A DNA stretch of 64,000 bases from Mycolicibacterium chubuense NBB4. Its GTDB lineage: Bacteria; Actinomycetota; Actinomycetes; Mycobacteriales; Mycobacteriaceae. The stretch's first letter is position 1; each line of letters starts with the position of its first letter. The position numbers and the translations under genes are program-made. Positions 54,536 to 64,000 of the stretch are shown piece after piece. Under the pieces are notes generated by a model, which worked only from the letters and a program-made list of their open reading frames with translations, was not told where the DNA came from and made no database searches. The stretch is from NCBI RefSeq assembly GCF_000266905.1, contig NC_018027.1, positions 1,860,001-1,924,000 on the forward strand, read 5' to 3'.

Positions 54536-55969
54536 TCAGCGGGGTGACAGACTCGGCAGCTCGGTGATGCCGAACTCGCGCCGCAGCATGCTGCGCGCGG
54601 CGTAGTACCCCGCCATGCCGTGCACCCCACCGCCCGGCGGGGCGGCCGACGAGCACAGGTAGGCCTGCGGGATGGGCGTCGACCACGGGTCCCACCGCAG
54701 CGCGGGACCGGTGAGCGCGCTGACCATGTTGTTGCCGCCGACGCCGATGTCGCCGCCGACGAGGTTGGCGTTGTGGTCGGCGAGGTGGGCCGCGGGCACG
54801 CTGCGCACGGCGAGGACCAGGTCGCGGAACCCCGGCGCGAACCTCTCGAACACTTCGATGACGGTCTCCGCCATGTCGACCGGCGACCCCGACGGCACAT
54901 GGGCGTAGGTCCACAGCGGCCGGCGGCCCTGCGGGTCGACCCGGCCCGGATCGCACAGGTGCGGCAGCGCGGCGAGGATCATCGGCCAGTCGGCGTGGCG
55001 GCCCGCGGCGATCTCTTTCTCGGCCCGCGCCATCGTCGCGCGATCGCCACCCATGTGCAGCGTCGCCGCGGTGGCCAACCGCGGGTCCCGCCAAGGGATT
55101 TCACCGGAGAGCACGAAGTCGACCTTCGCCACGCCCGGGCCGTACTTGTAGCGACGCAGTGTTCTGGCGTACCCGGAGGGCAGGCTGTCGCCGTAGATGC
55201 CCAGCAGCGCGGTGGGTGCGGTGTCGTAGAGCACCACGCCCGACGGTGGACTGGTGATCTCCTCGCCGAGCACCAAATCCCCGCCGTGCGCGCGCAGGTC
55301 GGCGAGCAGCGCGTCGGGGATGGCTTGCGATCCGCCGACGGGAACGGGCCATCCCACGGCGTGCGCCAGCGTGGCGAGCATCAGCCCCGCACCCGAGGAG
55401 ACGAGCGAGGGCATGCGTGAAATCGTATGTGCGGCAACGCCGGTGGACAGTGCACGGGCGTCCTCGCCGGCCAGGGTGGTCCAGGCCGGGCTGCCCTGAG
55501 CCAGCAGCCGGGGCGCGATGCGCAGCGCGGCGGGGATGCTCGGCGGCAGCGAGCGCTTGTCGCCGAGCAGCAGCCCGACCACGCCGTCACAGTCGGCCGA
55601 CAGCGGCCCCAGCAACCGGCGCCAGGACGCGCCGTCGGAGAGTTCGGCGCAGGTGCGGTCGATGTCGAGGTAACCGATCGCCGCGGGGCGTCCGGGCAGC
55701 GGGTTGCCGTAGGACACCTCGGGCACGGCCAGGGTCACGCCACGCGACCGCAGATCGAATTCGGCGAAGAACGGTGACGCCAGGGCCAGCGGGTGAACGG
55801 CCGAGCAGATGTCGTGCGACACTCCGCCGAACTCCGGATCGGGCAGGGTGCGGGCACCGCCGCCGAACGTCGGCTGTGCCTCGACGACCCGCACCGACAG
55901 CCCGGCCCGTGCACAGATGACGGCGGCCGCGAGCCCGTTGGGCCCGCTCCCGACGACGGTCACGTCCAC
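54536..55969 (-). CDS. Phytoene-desaturase-like FAD oxidoreductase (Rv2997-like)
   Basis: Protein of 477 residues. N-terminal FAD motif VVGSGPNGLAAAVICARAGLSV with VVEAQPTFGGGART; C-terminal GGGVHGMAGYYAARSML closes the FAD site, as in carotenoid/amine-oxidase-type enzymes. M. tuberculosis Rv2997 lies at the same place beside serA1. The substrate is unknown. GTG 55969, with GGGAG about 11 bases upstream, is chosen; ATG 56011 would add 14 residues. Divergent from serA. Confidence 0.85.
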   Translation of the reverse strand: MDVTVVGSGPNGLAAAVICARAGLSVRVVEAQPTFGGGARTLPDPEFGGVSHDICSAVHPLALASPFFAEFDLRSRGVTLAVPEVSYGNPLPGRPAAIGYLDIDRTCAELSDGASWRRLLGPLSADCDGVVGLLLGDKRSLPPSIPAALRIAPRLLAQGSPAWTTLAGEDARALSTGVAAHTISRMPSLVSSGAGLMLATLAHAVGWPVPVGGSQAIPDALLADLRAHGGDLVLGEEITSPPSGVVLYDTAPTALLGIYGDSLPSGYARTLRRYKYGPGVAKVDFVLSGEIPWRDPRLATAATLHMGGDRATMARAEKEIAAGRHADWPMILAALPHLCDPGRVDPQGRRPLWTYAHVPSGSPVDMAETVIEVFERFAPGFRDLVLAVRSVPAAHLADHNANLVGGDIGVGGNNMVSALTGPALRWDPWSTPIPQAYLCSSAAPPGGGVHGMAGYYAARSMLRREFGITELPSLSPR

Positions 55970-56025
55970 GCTCGAATTTCTCCCGCCCGACACCCGGTCA
56001 TTACAGCCCATTAGGCTGAGGCCTC

Positions 56026-57612
56026 GTGAGTCTGCCTGTTGTACTGATCGCCGACAAGCTGGCCCAATCGACCGTGGAAGCCCTGGGAGACCAGGTGGAG
56101 GTCCGTTGGGTCGACGGTCCGGACCGGGAGAAGCTGCTGGCCGCGGTCGCCGACGCCGATGCACTGCTGGTGCGCTCGGCGACGACGGTCGATGCCGAGG
56201 TTCTCGCCGCGGCGCCCAAGCTCAAGATCGTCGCCCGCGCCGGCGTCGGCCTCGACAACGTCGACGTGGACGCTGCGACGGCGCGCGGCGTACTCGTGGT
56301 CAACGCGCCGACCTCCAACATCCACAGCGCGGCCGAACACGCGCTGGCCCTGCTCCTGGCGGCGGCACGTCAGATCCCCGCGGCCGACGCCACGCTGCGC
56401 GCCCACACCTGGAAGCGGTCGTCGTTCTCGGGCACCGAGATCTTCGGCAAGACGGTCGGCGTGGTCGGGCTCGGCCGGATCGGCCAGCTGGTGGCCCAGC
56501 GCCTGGCCGCGTTCGGGGCGCATGTCACCGCCTACGACCCGTACGTGTCACACGCGCGTGCCGCACAGCTGGGCATCGAGTTGCTCACCCTCGACGAACT
56601 CCTCGGCCGGGCCGACTTCATCTCCGTGCACCTGCCGAAGACCAAGGAGACCGCGGGGCTGATCAACAAGGAGGCGCTGGCCAGGACCAAGCCCGGGGTG
56701 ATCATCGTCAATGCCGCCCGCGGCGGACTGATCGACGAGGCCGCGCTGGCCGACGCCATCGCCAGCGGTCACGTGCGGGGCGCCGGTCTGGACGTGTTCT
56801 CCACCGAGCCCTGCACCGACAGCCCGCTGTTCGAGCTGCCGCAGGTGGTCGTGACGCCGCATCTGGGCGCGTCGACGGCCGAGGCGCAGGACAGGGCGGG
56901 TACCGACGTCGCGGCCAGCGTGAAGCTGGCTCTGGCAGGGGAGTTCGTCCCCGACGCCGTCAACGTCGGCGGCGGGGCCGTCGGTGAGGAGGTCGCGCCC
57001 TGGCTCGACCTGGTGCGCAAGCTGGGTCTGCTGGCGGGGGTGCTGTCCGCCGAATTGCCCACCAACCTCTGCGTGCAGGTGCGCGGCGAGCTGGCGTCCG
57101 AAGAGGTCGAGGTGTTGCGCCTGTCGGCGCTGCGCGGGCTGTTCTCGGCGGTGATCGAGGACCAGGTGACGTTCGTCAATGCGCCGGCCCTGGCCGCCGA
57201 GCGCGGCGTCGAGGCCAGCATCGACACCGAGACCGAGAGTCCCAACCACCGCAGCGTCGTCGACGTCCGCGCGGTCGCCTCGGACGGCTCCACGGTCAAC
57301 GTCGCGGGAACGCTGTCCGGACCTCAACTGGTCGAGAAGGTCGTGCAGATCAATGGCCGCAACTTCGACCTGCGCGCCGAGGGCGTGAACCTGATCATCA
57401 ACTACGACGACCAGCCGGGTGCGCTCGGCAAGATCGGCACACTGCTCGGCGGGGCGGCGGTCAACATCCTGGCCGCCCAGCTGAGTCAGGACGCCGACGG
57501 CGGCGGCGCGACCATCATGTTGCGGCTGGACCGGCACGTGCCTTCCGACGTGCTCGCCGAGATCGGGCGCGACGTCAACGCCGTGACGCTGGAACTGGTG
57601 GACCTGTCATGA
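56026..57612 (+). CDS. serA: D-3-phosphoglycerate dehydrogenase
   Basis: First enzyme of serine synthesis, 528 residues, the length of M. tuberculosis SerA1. Catalytic domain with NAD motif [20 protein letters not shown], Arg-containing [14 protein letters not shown] and catalytic His in TPHLGAST; then the extra ASB domain and a C-terminal ACT domain ([21 protein letters not shown]) for serine feedback. GTG 56026. Overlaps leuB by 4 bases (ATGA), so serine and leucine genes share a transcript. Confidence 0.97.
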   Translation: MSLPVVLIADKLAQSTVEALGDQVEVRWVDGPDREKLLAAVADADALLVRSATTVDAEVLAAAPKLKIVARAGVGLDNVDVDAATARGVLVVNAPTSNIHSAAEHALALLLAAARQIPAADATLRAHTWKRSSFSGTEIFGKTVGVVGLGRIGQLVAQRLAAFGAHVTAYDPYVSHARAAQLGIELLTLDELLGRADFISVHLPKTKETAGLINKEALARTKPGVIIVNAARGGLIDEAALADAIASGHVRGAGLDVFSTEPCTDSPLFELPQVVVTPHLGASTAEAQDRAGTDVAASVKLALAGEFVPDAVNVGGGAVGEEVAPWLDLVRKLGLLAGVLSAELPTNLCVQVRGELASEEVEVLRLSALRGLFSAVIEDQVTFVNAPALAAERGVEASIDTETESPNHRSVVDVRAVASDGSTVNVAGTLSGPQLVEKVVQINGRNFDLRAEGVNLIINYDDQPGALGKIGTLLGGAAVNILAAQLSQDADGGGATIMLRLDRHVPSDVLAEIGRDVNAVTLELVDLS

Positions 57613-58631
57613 GTTCTGCGATGAGGCTGGCCGTGATCGGCGGGGACGGCATCGGTCCCGAGGTCGTCGCCGAAGCGCTCAAGGTGCTCGACGCGGTCTT
57701 CCCGGGCGCCGAGAAGACCGAGTACGACCTCGGTGCACGGCAGTACCACAAGACCGGTGAGGTGCTGCCCGCCTCGGTGCTCGAGGAGCTGAAGGGCCAC
57801 GACGCCATCCTGCTCGGCGCGATCGGTGACCCATCGGTGCCCAGCGGCGTGCTCGAGCGGGGCCTTCTGCTGCGCATCCGGTTCGAACTCGACCACCACA
57901 TCAACCTGCGCCCGGGCCGCCTGTACCCCGGTGTGCGCAGTCCGTTGGCCGGAGAGCCCGAGATCGATTTCGTCGTCGTCCGTGAGGGGACCGAGGGCCC
58001 CTACACCGGCAACGGTGGCGCCATCCGCGTCAACACGCCGCACGAGATCGCCACGGAGGTCAGCATCAACACCGCCTACGGCGTGCGCCGGGTGGTGCAG
58101 GACGCGTTCGGGCGGGCCGAGCAGCGCCGCAAGCACCTCACGCTGGTGCACAAGAACAACGTGCTGACCCACGCCGGATCGCTGTGGTGGCGCACCGTCC
58201 AGGCGGTGGCGGCCGAATACCCCGACGTCGAGGTCGCCTACCAGCACGTCGATGCCGCGACCATCCACCTGGTGACCGATCCCGGCCGATTCGACGTGAT
58301 CGTCACCGACAACCTGTTCGGCGACATCATCACGGATCTGGCGGCGGCGGTCTGCGGCGGCATCGGCCTCGCGGCGAGCGGCAACATCGACGCCAACCGC
58401 ATCCACCCGTCGATGTTCGAGCCCGTGCACGGCAGCGCGCCCGACATCGCCGGCCAGGGCATCGCTGATCCGACGGCGGCGGTCATGTCGGTGTCGCTGC
58501 TGCTGGCTCACATCGGCGAGCTCGAGGCGGCCGCGCGAGTGGACAAGGCCGTCGAGCAGCACCTCGCGACCCGGGGTGACGCGAAGTTCACGACCTCCGA
58601 GGTCGGCGATCGCATTCTGGGGCTGCTGTAG
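57609..58631 (+). CDS. leuB: 3-isopropylmalate dehydrogenase
   Basis: Leucine-pathway oxidative decarboxylase of 340 residues. [38 protein letters not shown], the catalytic Tyr/Lys regions and the metal-binding signature [25 protein letters not shown] are intact. ATG 57609 overlaps the serA stop; ATG 57621 would match the shorter M. tuberculosis protein. A YrhK-type gene follows. Confidence 0.96.
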   Translation: MSSAMRLAVIGGDGIGPEVVAEALKVLDAVFPGAEKTEYDLGARQYHKTGEVLPASVLEELKGHDAILLGAIGDPSVPSGVLERGLLLRIRFELDHHINLRPGRLYPGVRSPLAGEPEIDFVVVREGTEGPYTGNGGAIRVNTPHEIATEVSINTAYGVRRVVQDAFGRAEQRRKHLTLVHKNNVLTHAGSLWWRTVQAVAAEYPDVEVAYQHVDAATIHLVTDPGRFDVIVTDNLFGDIITDLAAAVCGGIGLAASGNIDANRIHPSMFEPVHGSAPDIAGQGIADPTAAVMSVSLLLAHIGELEAAARVDKAVEQHLATRGDAKFTTSEVGDRILGLL

Positions 58632-58699
58632 GCACCGCGGGGATCGCGACGCTGCCGCGGCAGTGCTGGCTGTTCGCGATCGGGTCGTCGCTGTTCGCG

Positions 58700-59227
58700 G
58701 TGGCCACCGTTCCGGGGTTCCCCGCGTGGGCGGGTGCCGGGGCGGCCAACGTGGCGTGCTTTGCCGGTTCGTTCTTCTTCACGACGGCCGCGGGAATGCA
58801 GCTGGCCCTGTCGAATCGCAGCGATCGCGTCGAATGGTATTCCGCGGCAGTCCAATTGGCCGGAACGTTGATGTTCAACCTCAGCACAGGAGCCGCCGTC
58901 TGGGCGCACGCCGTCGGGGCCGAGCGGCGCTACGTGTGGGCGCCCGACGCGACGGGCTCGCTGGCGTTTCTGCTCAGCGGTGCCCTGGCCATGGTGGCGG
59001 TCACGGCCACCGCCGGCCTGATCGACCTGAGGTCGCGCGACTGGCTCGCCGGCGCGATCAACATGATCGGCTGCGTGGCGTTCGCGGTGTCGGCGGTCGC
59101 GGCGTTCGTCAGGAAGACGGGTGTGACGGCCGACGAGCGGCTCGTCAACCTGGGCACCTTCCTCGGCGCGCTGTGCTTCCTCGCCGGTGCGCTGGTGTTA
59201 CTGCCCCGAGCCGACCGGCCGGGCTGA
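58700..59227 (+). CDS. YrhK-domain membrane protein
   Basis: Small membrane protein, 175 residues from GTG 58700, with five hydrophobic segments. It appears to hold two YrhK-like repeats. The first repeat seems to begin upstream of the GTG (CWLFAIGSSLFAVATVPG from about 58664), but no ATG, GTG or TTG lies in that frame after the leuB stop; a CTG at 58652 is possible. Function unknown. Its last 30 bases overlap the end of the convergent MFS gene. Confidence 0.6.
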   Translation: MATVPGFPAWAGAGAANVACFAGSFFFTTAAGMQLALSNRSDRVEWYSAAVQLAGTLMFNLSTGAAVWAHAVGAERRYVWAPDATGSLAFLLSGALAMVAVTATAGLIDLRSRDWLAGAINMIGCVAFAVSAVAAFVRKTGVTADERLVNLGTFLGALCFLAGALVLLPRADRPG

Positions 59228-60424
59228 CACCGGCACCGCGGGAATCGCGACGAGCGGGAGCAGCGCGCACACCGCGAAAGCGACGGGGAATCCCGCGATT
59301 CCGATGATGGCGCCGAACAGCGGCGGCGCGACACCGGTCGCCAGCAGCTGGCTGGTGTTCTGCGTCCCCAACGCTCGACCGCTCCAGAACGGCCCTGCGA
59401 ACTCGGCGATCGCGGTGAACGCCAATCCGTTGTCGGACACGGTGATCAGCGACGCCGCGACCAGCACGACGATGCTCAGCGGTGAACCGAGCCAGTCGGT
59501 GAGGGCCAGCAGCGCCATGGCTGCGGCAGCGGCAGCGGCGATCGTGCGGATGGGTCCCAGCCGGGCGGCGAGTACGTCGCCGGATCCCGAGCGTCTGAGC
59601 ACCGCGTCCGACCACCGCCCCGCCGCGATCCGGCCGCCCGCGCCCAGGAACTGGGCCAGCATCACCATCGTGCCGGCCGAACCCGGCGACCATCCGCGGT
59701 CGGTGATCAGCCACACCAGGCTGAACGTCCACACCACCGCCTGCGGGATCACCAGCAGCACCGACACGAGGTGGATGCGCCACAGCAACGACGACCCGCG
59801 ATAGGGATTGGCCAGGTCGCTCCGATCCGCTTCGGCGCGTGGTGGTCTCGGCGGATCGAGCACCGCCACCAGGCACACCACGGCCGAGGCCGCACACACG
59901 ATCGCCGGGAACAGCAGCGCCGCCGAGACACCGTCTGCGTGGGCCAGCCGCGGGATCACCAGCGCGCCGAGGCCGACCCCCAGGGGTTGCGCGGTCTGGC
60001 GGATGCCCATGACCAGACCGCGGCGCTCGGCGTCGAACCATCCGACGACCAGTCGTCCGCTGGCGGTGTTGCTGCTCGCGGCGGCCATTCCACCGAGGAA
60101 CAGGAAGGCGCTGGTGGCGACCAGGGAGTTCGCCGCGGCGGCGGCGAAAGCGGCCGCTGCGGTCAGCGCGGAGCCGAGCGAGAGCACCAGTCGTTCGCCG
60201 ACGCGGTCGACGACGTAGCCCCAGGCGATCAGCGTCACCACCATGCCGAGGCTGGGCAACGCCGAAATCAGCCCGGCCGAGGCCAGATCCAGTCCGCGGT
60301 CGCTGTGCAGAGTGGGTATGAGGAAGGCCACACCGTTGATGAACACGTTGGCGCACAGCGTCGCGAGCAGCGCGACGACCAGCATCGACCACCGCCTCAC
60401 GGTGCTGATCGAGGTAACGGCCAT
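59198..60424 (-). CDS. MFS transporter (Rv2994-like)
   Basis: Major facilitator protein of 408 residues with about 12 hydrophobic segments; loop 2-3 motif WGYVVDRVGERLVL. It resembles the oxalate/nitrate-type and uncharacterised actinobacterial MFS members; the substrate is unknown. M. tuberculosis has Rv2994 at this place. ATG 60424 is chosen because the protein family begins here; the frame is open a further 26 codons. Divergent from the FAH-family gene. Confidence 0.85.
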   Translation of the reverse strand: MAVTSISTVRRWSMLVVALLATLCANVFINGVAFLIPTLHSDRGLDLASAGLISALPSLGMVVTLIAWGYVVDRVGERLVLSLGSALTAAAAFAAAAANSLVATSAFLFLGGMAAASSNTASGRLVVGWFDAERRGLVMGIRQTAQPLGVGLGALVIPRLAHADGVSAALLFPAIVCAASAVVCLVAVLDPPRPPRAEADRSDLANPYRGSSLLWRIHLVSVLLVIPQAVVWTFSLVWLITDRGWSPGSAGTMVMLAQFLGAGGRIAAGRWSDAVLRRSGSGDVLAARLGPIRTIAAAAAAAMALLALTDWLGSPLSIVVLVAASLITVSDNGLAFTAIAEFAGPFWSGRALGTQNTSQLLATGVAPPLFGAIIGIAGFPVAFAVCALLPLVAIPAVPVSARPVGSGQ

Positions 60425-60540
60425 ACGGCGATGCTGCCACAGCCTTCTCATGATGCTGAATCGCTTTCCCACGAAGTGAGATGCCATCGGAAGCGTCGCC
60501 ACCCCGTGGCCCGCACCCGCCGGGCCTATAGGCTGAGGTC

Positions 60541-61329
60541 ATGCGCCTTGGCCGAATAGCCAGTCCCGACGGAGTCGCGTTCGTCGCCATCGAGGGCCCG
60601 CCCGAAGATCCCGCAGCGATGACCGCACGGGAGATCGCCGAGCATCCGTTCGGCACGCCCACGTTCACCGGCCGGCAGTGGCCGCTGGCCGACGTGCGGC
60701 TGCTCGCGCCGATCCTGGCCAGCAAGGTGGTCTGCATGGGCAAGAACTATCTGGCCCACATCGAGGAGATGGGCGGCGGGACGTTCGAGGACCCGATCAT
60801 CTTCCTTAAGCCCAACACCGCGATCATCGGTCCGAACACCCCGATCCAGTTGCCCGCCGACGCCCACCCCGTCCATTTCGAGGGCGAACTGGCCGCCGTC
60901 ATCGGCCGGCCGTGCAAGGACGTACCGGCCGCGCGTGCCGCGGAGAACATCCTGGGCTACACGGTGGCCAACGACGTGTCCGCGCGCGATCAGCAGCAGA
61001 AGGACGGCCAGTGGATGCGGGCCAAGGGCCACGACACGTTCTGTCCGGTAGGCCCGTGGATCGTCACCGACGTCGATCCGTCGGACCTCGAGATCCGCAC
61101 CGAGGTCAACGGGGACGTCAAGCAACGCAGCCGGACGTCGCTGATGATCCACGACATCGGCGCGATCATCGAGTGGATCTCCGCGGTGATGACGCTGCTG
61201 CCGGGGGATCTCATCCTGACCGGGACGCCCGAGGGAGTCGGCCCGCTCGAACACGGCGACACCGTGAGCGTCACGGTCGAGGGCATCGGCACACTCACCA
61301 ATCCTGTTGTGAGAAAAGGAAAGTCGTGA
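60541..61329 (+). CDS. Fumarylacetoacetate hydrolase family protein (Rv2993c-like)
   Basis: FAH-fold enzyme of 262 residues, similar to 2-hydroxyhepta-2,4-diene-1,7-dioate isomerases and acylpyruvate hydrolases. Metal ligands are in [11 protein letters not shown] (Glu pair) and [11 protein letters not shown] (Asp); FCPVGPWIV and [12 protein letters not shown] complete the site. It cleaves or isomerises beta-diketo acids; the true substrate is not fixed by sequence. ATG 60541. Overlaps gltX by 4 bases (GTGA). Confidence 0.9.
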   Translation: MRLGRIASPDGVAFVAIEGPPEDPAAMTAREIAEHPFGTPTFTGRQWPLADVRLLAPILASKVVCMGKNYLAHIEEMGGGTFEDPIIFLKPNTAIIGPNTPIQLPADAHPVHFEGELAAVIGRPCKDVPAARAAENILGYTVANDVSARDQQQKDGQWMRAKGHDTFCPVGPWIVTDVDPSDLEIRTEVNGDVKQRSRTSLMIHDIGAIIEWISAVMTLLPGDLILTGTPEGVGPLEHGDTVSVTVEGIGTLTNPVVRKGKS

Positions 61330-62801
61330 GCACAAGAGTTCGGTTCTGTCCTTCGCCGACCGGCACCCCCCACGTCGGCCTGATTCGTACCGCGCTGTTC
61401 AACTGGGCCTACGCCCGTCATACCGGCGGAACCTTCGTGTTCCGGATCGAGGACACCGACTCGCAGCGTGACAGCGAGGACAGTTACCGGGCGCTGGTCG
61501 ACGCGCTGCGGTGGCTGGGACTGGACTGGGACGAGGGGCCCGAAGTCGGGGGACCCTATGCGCCCTACCGTCAGTCCGGACGCCGCGAGATCTACTCCGA
61601 CGTGATCGCCCGTCTGATCGCTGCCGGTGACGCCTACGAGGCCTTCTCGACTGCCGAAGAGGTCGAGGCGCGTCATCTGGCGGCGGGCCGGAATCCCAAG
61701 CTGGGCTACGACAATCATGACCGCGACCTCACCGACGAGCAGCGCGCCGCCTTCCTCGCCGAGGGCCGCAAGCCCGTCGTGCGTCTGCGGATGCCCGACG
61801 TCGACCTGACGTGGGACGACCTGGTGCGCGGACGGACCACGTTCCCGGCGGGCTCGATCCCGGATTTCGCGTTGACTCGCGGCAACGGGGAACCGCTGTA
61901 CACGCTGGTGAATCCGGTCGACGACGCGCTGATGAAGATCACGCACGTGCTGCGCGGAGAGGACCTGCTGCCCTCCACGCCCCGCCAGCTCGCGCTCTAC
62001 GCGGCGCTCGAGCGGATCGGAGTCGCCGACGGGACCCCACGGTTCGCCCACCTGCCGTCGGTGCTCGGCGAGGGCAACAAGAAGCTCTCCAAGCGGGACC
62101 CGCAGTCCAACCTGTTCCTGCACCGCGAGCGCGGCTTCATACCCGAAGGTCTGCTGAATTATCTTGCGCTGCTGGGTTGGTCGATCGCCGACGACCACGA
62201 CCTGTTCAGCCTGGAGGAGATGGTGGCCGCCTTCGACGTCGCGGACGTGAACTCCAATCCCGCGCGGTTCGACCAGAAGAAGGCCGACGCGATCAACGCC
62301 GAGCACATCCGGATGCTCTCAGAAGAGGACTTCACCGCTCGGCTGCGCGATTTCTTCGCCGACCGCGGCCACGACACCGGGCTCGGTGACGCCGAGTTCG
62401 CCGAGGCCGCGCGGCTGGTCCAGACCCGCATCGTGGTGCTGGGCGACGCATGGGAGCTGCTGAAGTTTCTCGACGACGCGTCGTTTCACCTGGACGAGAA
62501 GTCGGCGGGTAAGGAACTGCGGCCCGAGGCCGTCACGGTCCTCACCGCGGCGCTGTCGGCGTTGGATGGGGTGGAGCAGTGGCACGCCGCAGCGATCGAG
62601 GACGCCCTCAAGACGGCGCTCGTGGACGGACTCGAGCTCAAGCCCCGCAAGGCGTTCGGGCCCGTCCGTGTGGCCGTGACCGGATCATCGGTGAGCCCTC
62701 CGCTGTTCGAATCGATGGAATTGCTCGGGCGGGAGCGCAGCCTCGACCGATTGCGCGCGGGCCGCGACCATGCGGGCGCAACCGCGGCGGCGGGGGCGTG
62801 A
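61326..62801 (+). CDS. gltX: Glutamyl-tRNA synthetase
   Basis: Class I synthetase of 491 residues: HIGH-type motif [29 protein letters not shown]-type motif [10 protein letters not shown] near residue 256, and an alpha-helical anticodon-binding C-terminus. Since GatCAB is encoded nearby and no GlnRS gene is seen, it is probably the non-discriminating type that also charges tRNA-Gln with Glu. GTG 61326, inside the FAH-gene stop. tRNA-Gln and tRNA-Glu follow within 300 bases. The 133-base gap 62802-62934 shows nothing clear. Confidence 0.97.
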   Translation: MSTRVRFCPSPTGTPHVGLIRTALFNWAYARHTGGTFVFRIEDTDSQRDSEDSYRALVDALRWLGLDWDEGPEVGGPYAPYRQSGRREIYSDVIARLIAAGDAYEAFSTAEEVEARHLAAGRNPKLGYDNHDRDLTDEQRAAFLAEGRKPVVRLRMPDVDLTWDDLVRGRTTFPAGSIPDFALTRGNGEPLYTLVNPVDDALMKITHVLRGEDLLPSTPRQLALYAALERIGVADGTPRFAHLPSVLGEGNKKLSKRDPQSNLFLHRERGFIPEGLLNYLALLGWSIADDHDLFSLEEMVAAFDVADVNSNPARFDQKKADAINAEHIRMLSEEDFTARLRDFFADRGHDTGLGDAEFAEAARLVQTRIVVLGDAWELLKFLDDASFHLDEKSAGKELRPEAVTVLTAALSALDGVEQWHAAAIEDALKTALVDGLELKPRKAFGPVRVAVTGSSVSPPLFESMELLGRERSLDRLRAGRDHAGATAAAGA

Positions 62802-62934
62802 CGGGGAGCCGGTGGAAATAGCACCGCCAGATCTTTGGTAGTGTGCACGTCGGCCCGCCAGAAGGCGCAACGCGGCGACGCCGCGGGGCGCCGGGCCGAA
62901 AAAGGGCCTGTGACCAGCGGTTACGGGCAGCCAA

Positions 62935-63009
62935 TGGGGTATGGTGTAATTGGCAACACAGCTGATTCTGGTTCAGCCATTCTAGGTTCGAGTCCTGGTA
63001 CCCCAGCCA
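62935..63009 (+). tRNA. tRNA-Gln (CTG anticodon)
   Basis: Acceptor arms TGGGGTA and TACCCCA pair over 7 bp; anticodon stem GCTGA/TCAGC encloses the loop TTCTGGT with anticodon CTG; T arm CTAGGTTCGAGTCCTGG; CCA encoded (63007-63009). Confidence 0.96.
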
Positions 63010-63072
63010 AAGCGTCCGATTAGGTCAGCAATCTCGCCTGCGTTATGCTGACCCACCGGAACAACGTTCTAG

Positions 63073-63148
63073 CCCCCGTCGTCTAGCGGCCTAGGACGCC
63101 GCCCTCTCACGGCGGTAGCGTGGGTTCGAATCCCATCGGGGGTACCAG
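63073..63148 (+). tRNA. tRNA-Glu (CTC anticodon)
   Basis: Acceptor arms GCCCCCG and CGGGGGT (one G-T pair); anticodon stem CCGCC/GGCGG encloses CTCTCAC with anticodon CTC; T arm GTGGGTTCGAATCCCAT; CCA encoded at 63146-63148. It lies 63 bases after tRNA-Gln, so the two may be cotranscribed. Confidence 0.96.
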
Positions 63149-63162
63149 TCGATTCTGAACGG

Positions 63163-63195
63163 CTCTGGACCTCGCGCGAGGCCCAGAGCTTTTCT
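63163..63195. terminator. Terminator between tRNA-Glu and iclR
   Basis: Stem GCTCTGG (63163-63169) with CCAGAGC (63184-63190), enclosing a second stem CCTCG/CGAGG, followed by TTTT. It suits the tRNA transcript on the plus strand and may also serve the convergent iclR gene. Confidence 0.85.
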
Positions 63196-63209
63196 GTATG
63201 CGCCGGTTT

Positions 63210-63911
63210 CTACAGTCGGCGCGTGAGGGCATCGGCCGCCGCGACGAGGTCTGCGGCCCACCGCGCGCCGGGGCGCCGGCCCATCCGGTCGATCGGGCCC
63301 GACACCGAGACGGCCGCGATCACCGCGCCACGCTGATCCCGTACGGGCGCCGACACACTCGCCACTCCCGGTTCCCGTTCGGCGGCACTCTGCGCCCAGC
63401 CGCGCTTACGGACCTCGGCCAGGGTGCGGTCGGTGAACTTGGCGGCGGGCAACACCGCCTGCTGCGTGGCCGTGTCGGCGTAGGCGAGCAGCACCTTGGC
63501 GCCCGAGCCCGCGGTCATCGGCAGACGCGTCCCGACCGGCACGGTGTCGCGGAGTCCGGCCGGTGGTTCCAGCGCGGCGACGCAGATCCGCGACGTGCCC
63601 TCCCGGCGGTAGAGCTGAACGCTCTCGCCGGTCAGCTCCCGCAGACGCGGCAGCACCACAGCACCCGCGGACAGCAGCGGGTCGTTGACGTGGCCGGCCA
63701 ATTCGGTGACCGCAGGGCCGAGGCGCCACTGTCCGTCGCCGTCGCGGGCCAGCAGCCGGTGCACCTCCAGGCCCACGGCGAGCCGGTGCGCCGTCGCGCG
63801 CGGCAGCTGGGTGCGCTCACACAGATCAGCCAGCCCACACGGGGACTCGGCGATGGCGTGCAGTACGCCCACCGCTTTGTCCAGCACGCCGATGCCGCTA
63901 TCCTGTCTCAC
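63210..63911 (-). CDS. IclR-family regulator divergent from leuC (Rv2989-like)
   Basis: Regulator of 233 residues: N-terminal winged helix (VLDKAVGVLHAIAES, LADLCERTQLPRATAHRLAVGLE) and C-terminal IclR effector domain (RGWAQSAAEREPGVASVSAPVRDQRGAVIAAVSVSG). Divergent IclR genes next to leuCD (NdgR/AreB in Streptomyces, LtbR in Corynebacterium) control leucine synthesis, and this is the counterpart. GTG 63911. One arm of a long palindrome covers its own start codon, so autoregulation is likely. Confidence 0.92.
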   Translation of the reverse strand: MRQDSGIGVLDKAVGVLHAIAESPCGLADLCERTQLPRATAHRLAVGLEVHRLLARDGDGQWRLGPAVTELAGHVNDPLLSAGAVVLPRLRELTGESVQLYRREGTSRICVAALEPPAGLRDTVPVGTRLPMTAGSGAKVLLAYADTATQQAVLPAAKFTDRTLAEVRKRGWAQSAAEREPGVASVSAPVRDQRGAVIAAVSVSGPIDRMGRRPGARWAADLVAAADALTRRL

Positions 63912-63944
63912 AAGGAGATACTAGCTTCCCAGATTGTGAGACAG
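63903..63944. promoter_or_regulatory. Perfect 11+11-bp palindrome, candidate IclR operator
   Basis: CTGTCTCACAA (63903-63913) and TTGTGAGACAG (63934-63944) are exact inverted repeats separated by 20 bases. The left arm covers the iclR GTG; the right arm ends 5 bases before the leuC ATG. The placement suits joint control of iclR and leuC by the adjacent regulator. Confidence 0.75.
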
Positions 63945-63949
63945 TCAAG

Positions 63950-64000
63950 ATGGCCATCGCGAATCAGCCCCGCACGCTCGCCGAGAAGGTGTGGAGCGAG
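63950..64000 (+). CDS. leuC: 3-isopropylmalate dehydratase large subunit (partial, cut by window end)
   Basis: Only 17 codons are present, from ATG 63950: MAIANQPRTLAEKVWSE. PRTLAEK(V/I)W is the conserved LeuC N-terminus (isomerisation of isopropylmalate, leucine pathway). Assignment rests on this short stretch plus its place divergent from an IclR regulator, as in other actinobacteria. Confidence 0.85.
   Translation, partial: MAIANQPRTLAEKVWSE

Noticed and set aside
57179..57388. Short Arg/Ser/Pro-rich frames inside serA and many other genes
   Set aside because: Typical out-of-frame translations of GC-rich codons, with no start signals or family similarity.

Overview
The window is a GC-rich, densely packed actinobacterial chromosome segment from a mycobacterium, most likely a fast-growing Mycolicibacterium-type species. 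Protein after protein matches, in the same order, the block from Rv3049c to Rv2988c of Mycobacterium tuberculosis (recalled from knowledge of that genome, not searched here): nrdF2, adhC, fecB, ctaD, serB2, the methylglucose lipopolysaccharide (MGLP) genes, etfBA (fixAB), a cysteine desulfurase with mnmA, ligA, gatCA-pfkA-gatB, lppZ, doxX, cfp6, ilvBNC, serA, leuB, gltX, tRNA-Gln and tRNA-Glu, an IclR regulator and the first codons of leuC. GTG and TTG starts and 4-base ATGA/GTGA stop-start overlaps are frequent. The PPE/ESX cluster that M. tuberculosis carries between mnmA (trmU) and lpqA is absent, which argues against the tuberculosis complex.

Layout. 1-4.95 kb: ABC-2 permease, flavin monooxygenase, nrdF2 with candidate NrdR boxes and a strong terminator, then a frameshifted 13E12/DUF222-HNH gene. 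4.95-12.7 kb: amino-acid permease, DUF3349 protein, adhC, fecB, ctaD, serB2. 12.7-15.7 kb: an accessory cassette of a MocR regulator, a 50-residue protein, a YczE membrane protein and a P-loop kinase, with a candidate operator. 15.7-20.2 kb: ABC ATPase, Nudix hydrolase, enoyl-CoA hydratase, two methyltransferase-like proteins. 20.3-29 kb: secreted proteins and the MGLP region (acyltransferase, GT4, GH57, methyltransferase), interrupted by an MFS-ArsR pair. 29-35 kb: etfBA, an acyltransferase pair, cysteine desulfurase, mnmA. 35-41 kb: lipoprotein, MetE-like protein, acyl-CoA ligase, YjbR protein, ligA. 41-47.5 kb: ACT protein, gatCA, pfkA, gatB and an orphan PrrB-like sensor kinase. 47.5-50.1 kb: lppZ, doxX and cfp6, with a 26-bp tandem repeat at the doxX/cfp6 junction. 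50.1-59 kb: ilvBNC behind a complete transcription attenuator, wrbA, an FAD oxidoreductase, serA, leuB. 59-64 kb: MFS, FAH-family protein, gltX, two tRNA genes, iclR and leuC sharing a long palindrome.

Functional themes. Branched-chain amino-acid and serine synthesis (ilvBNC, leuB, leuC, serA, serB2) is concentrated here and carries the clearest regulation: a leader peptide with an antiterminator/terminator pair for ilvB, and an 11+11-bp palindrome between iclR and leuC. GatCAB, GluRS, tRNA-Gln and tRNA-Glu make up the indirect Gln-tRNA(Gln) route. The best candidates for undescribed biology are the MocR/small-protein/YczE/kinase cassette, the partnerless PrrB-like kinase joined to gatB, and the palindrome over the etf promoter. 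No CRISPR array, prophage, rRNA or intact insertion sequence was seen.
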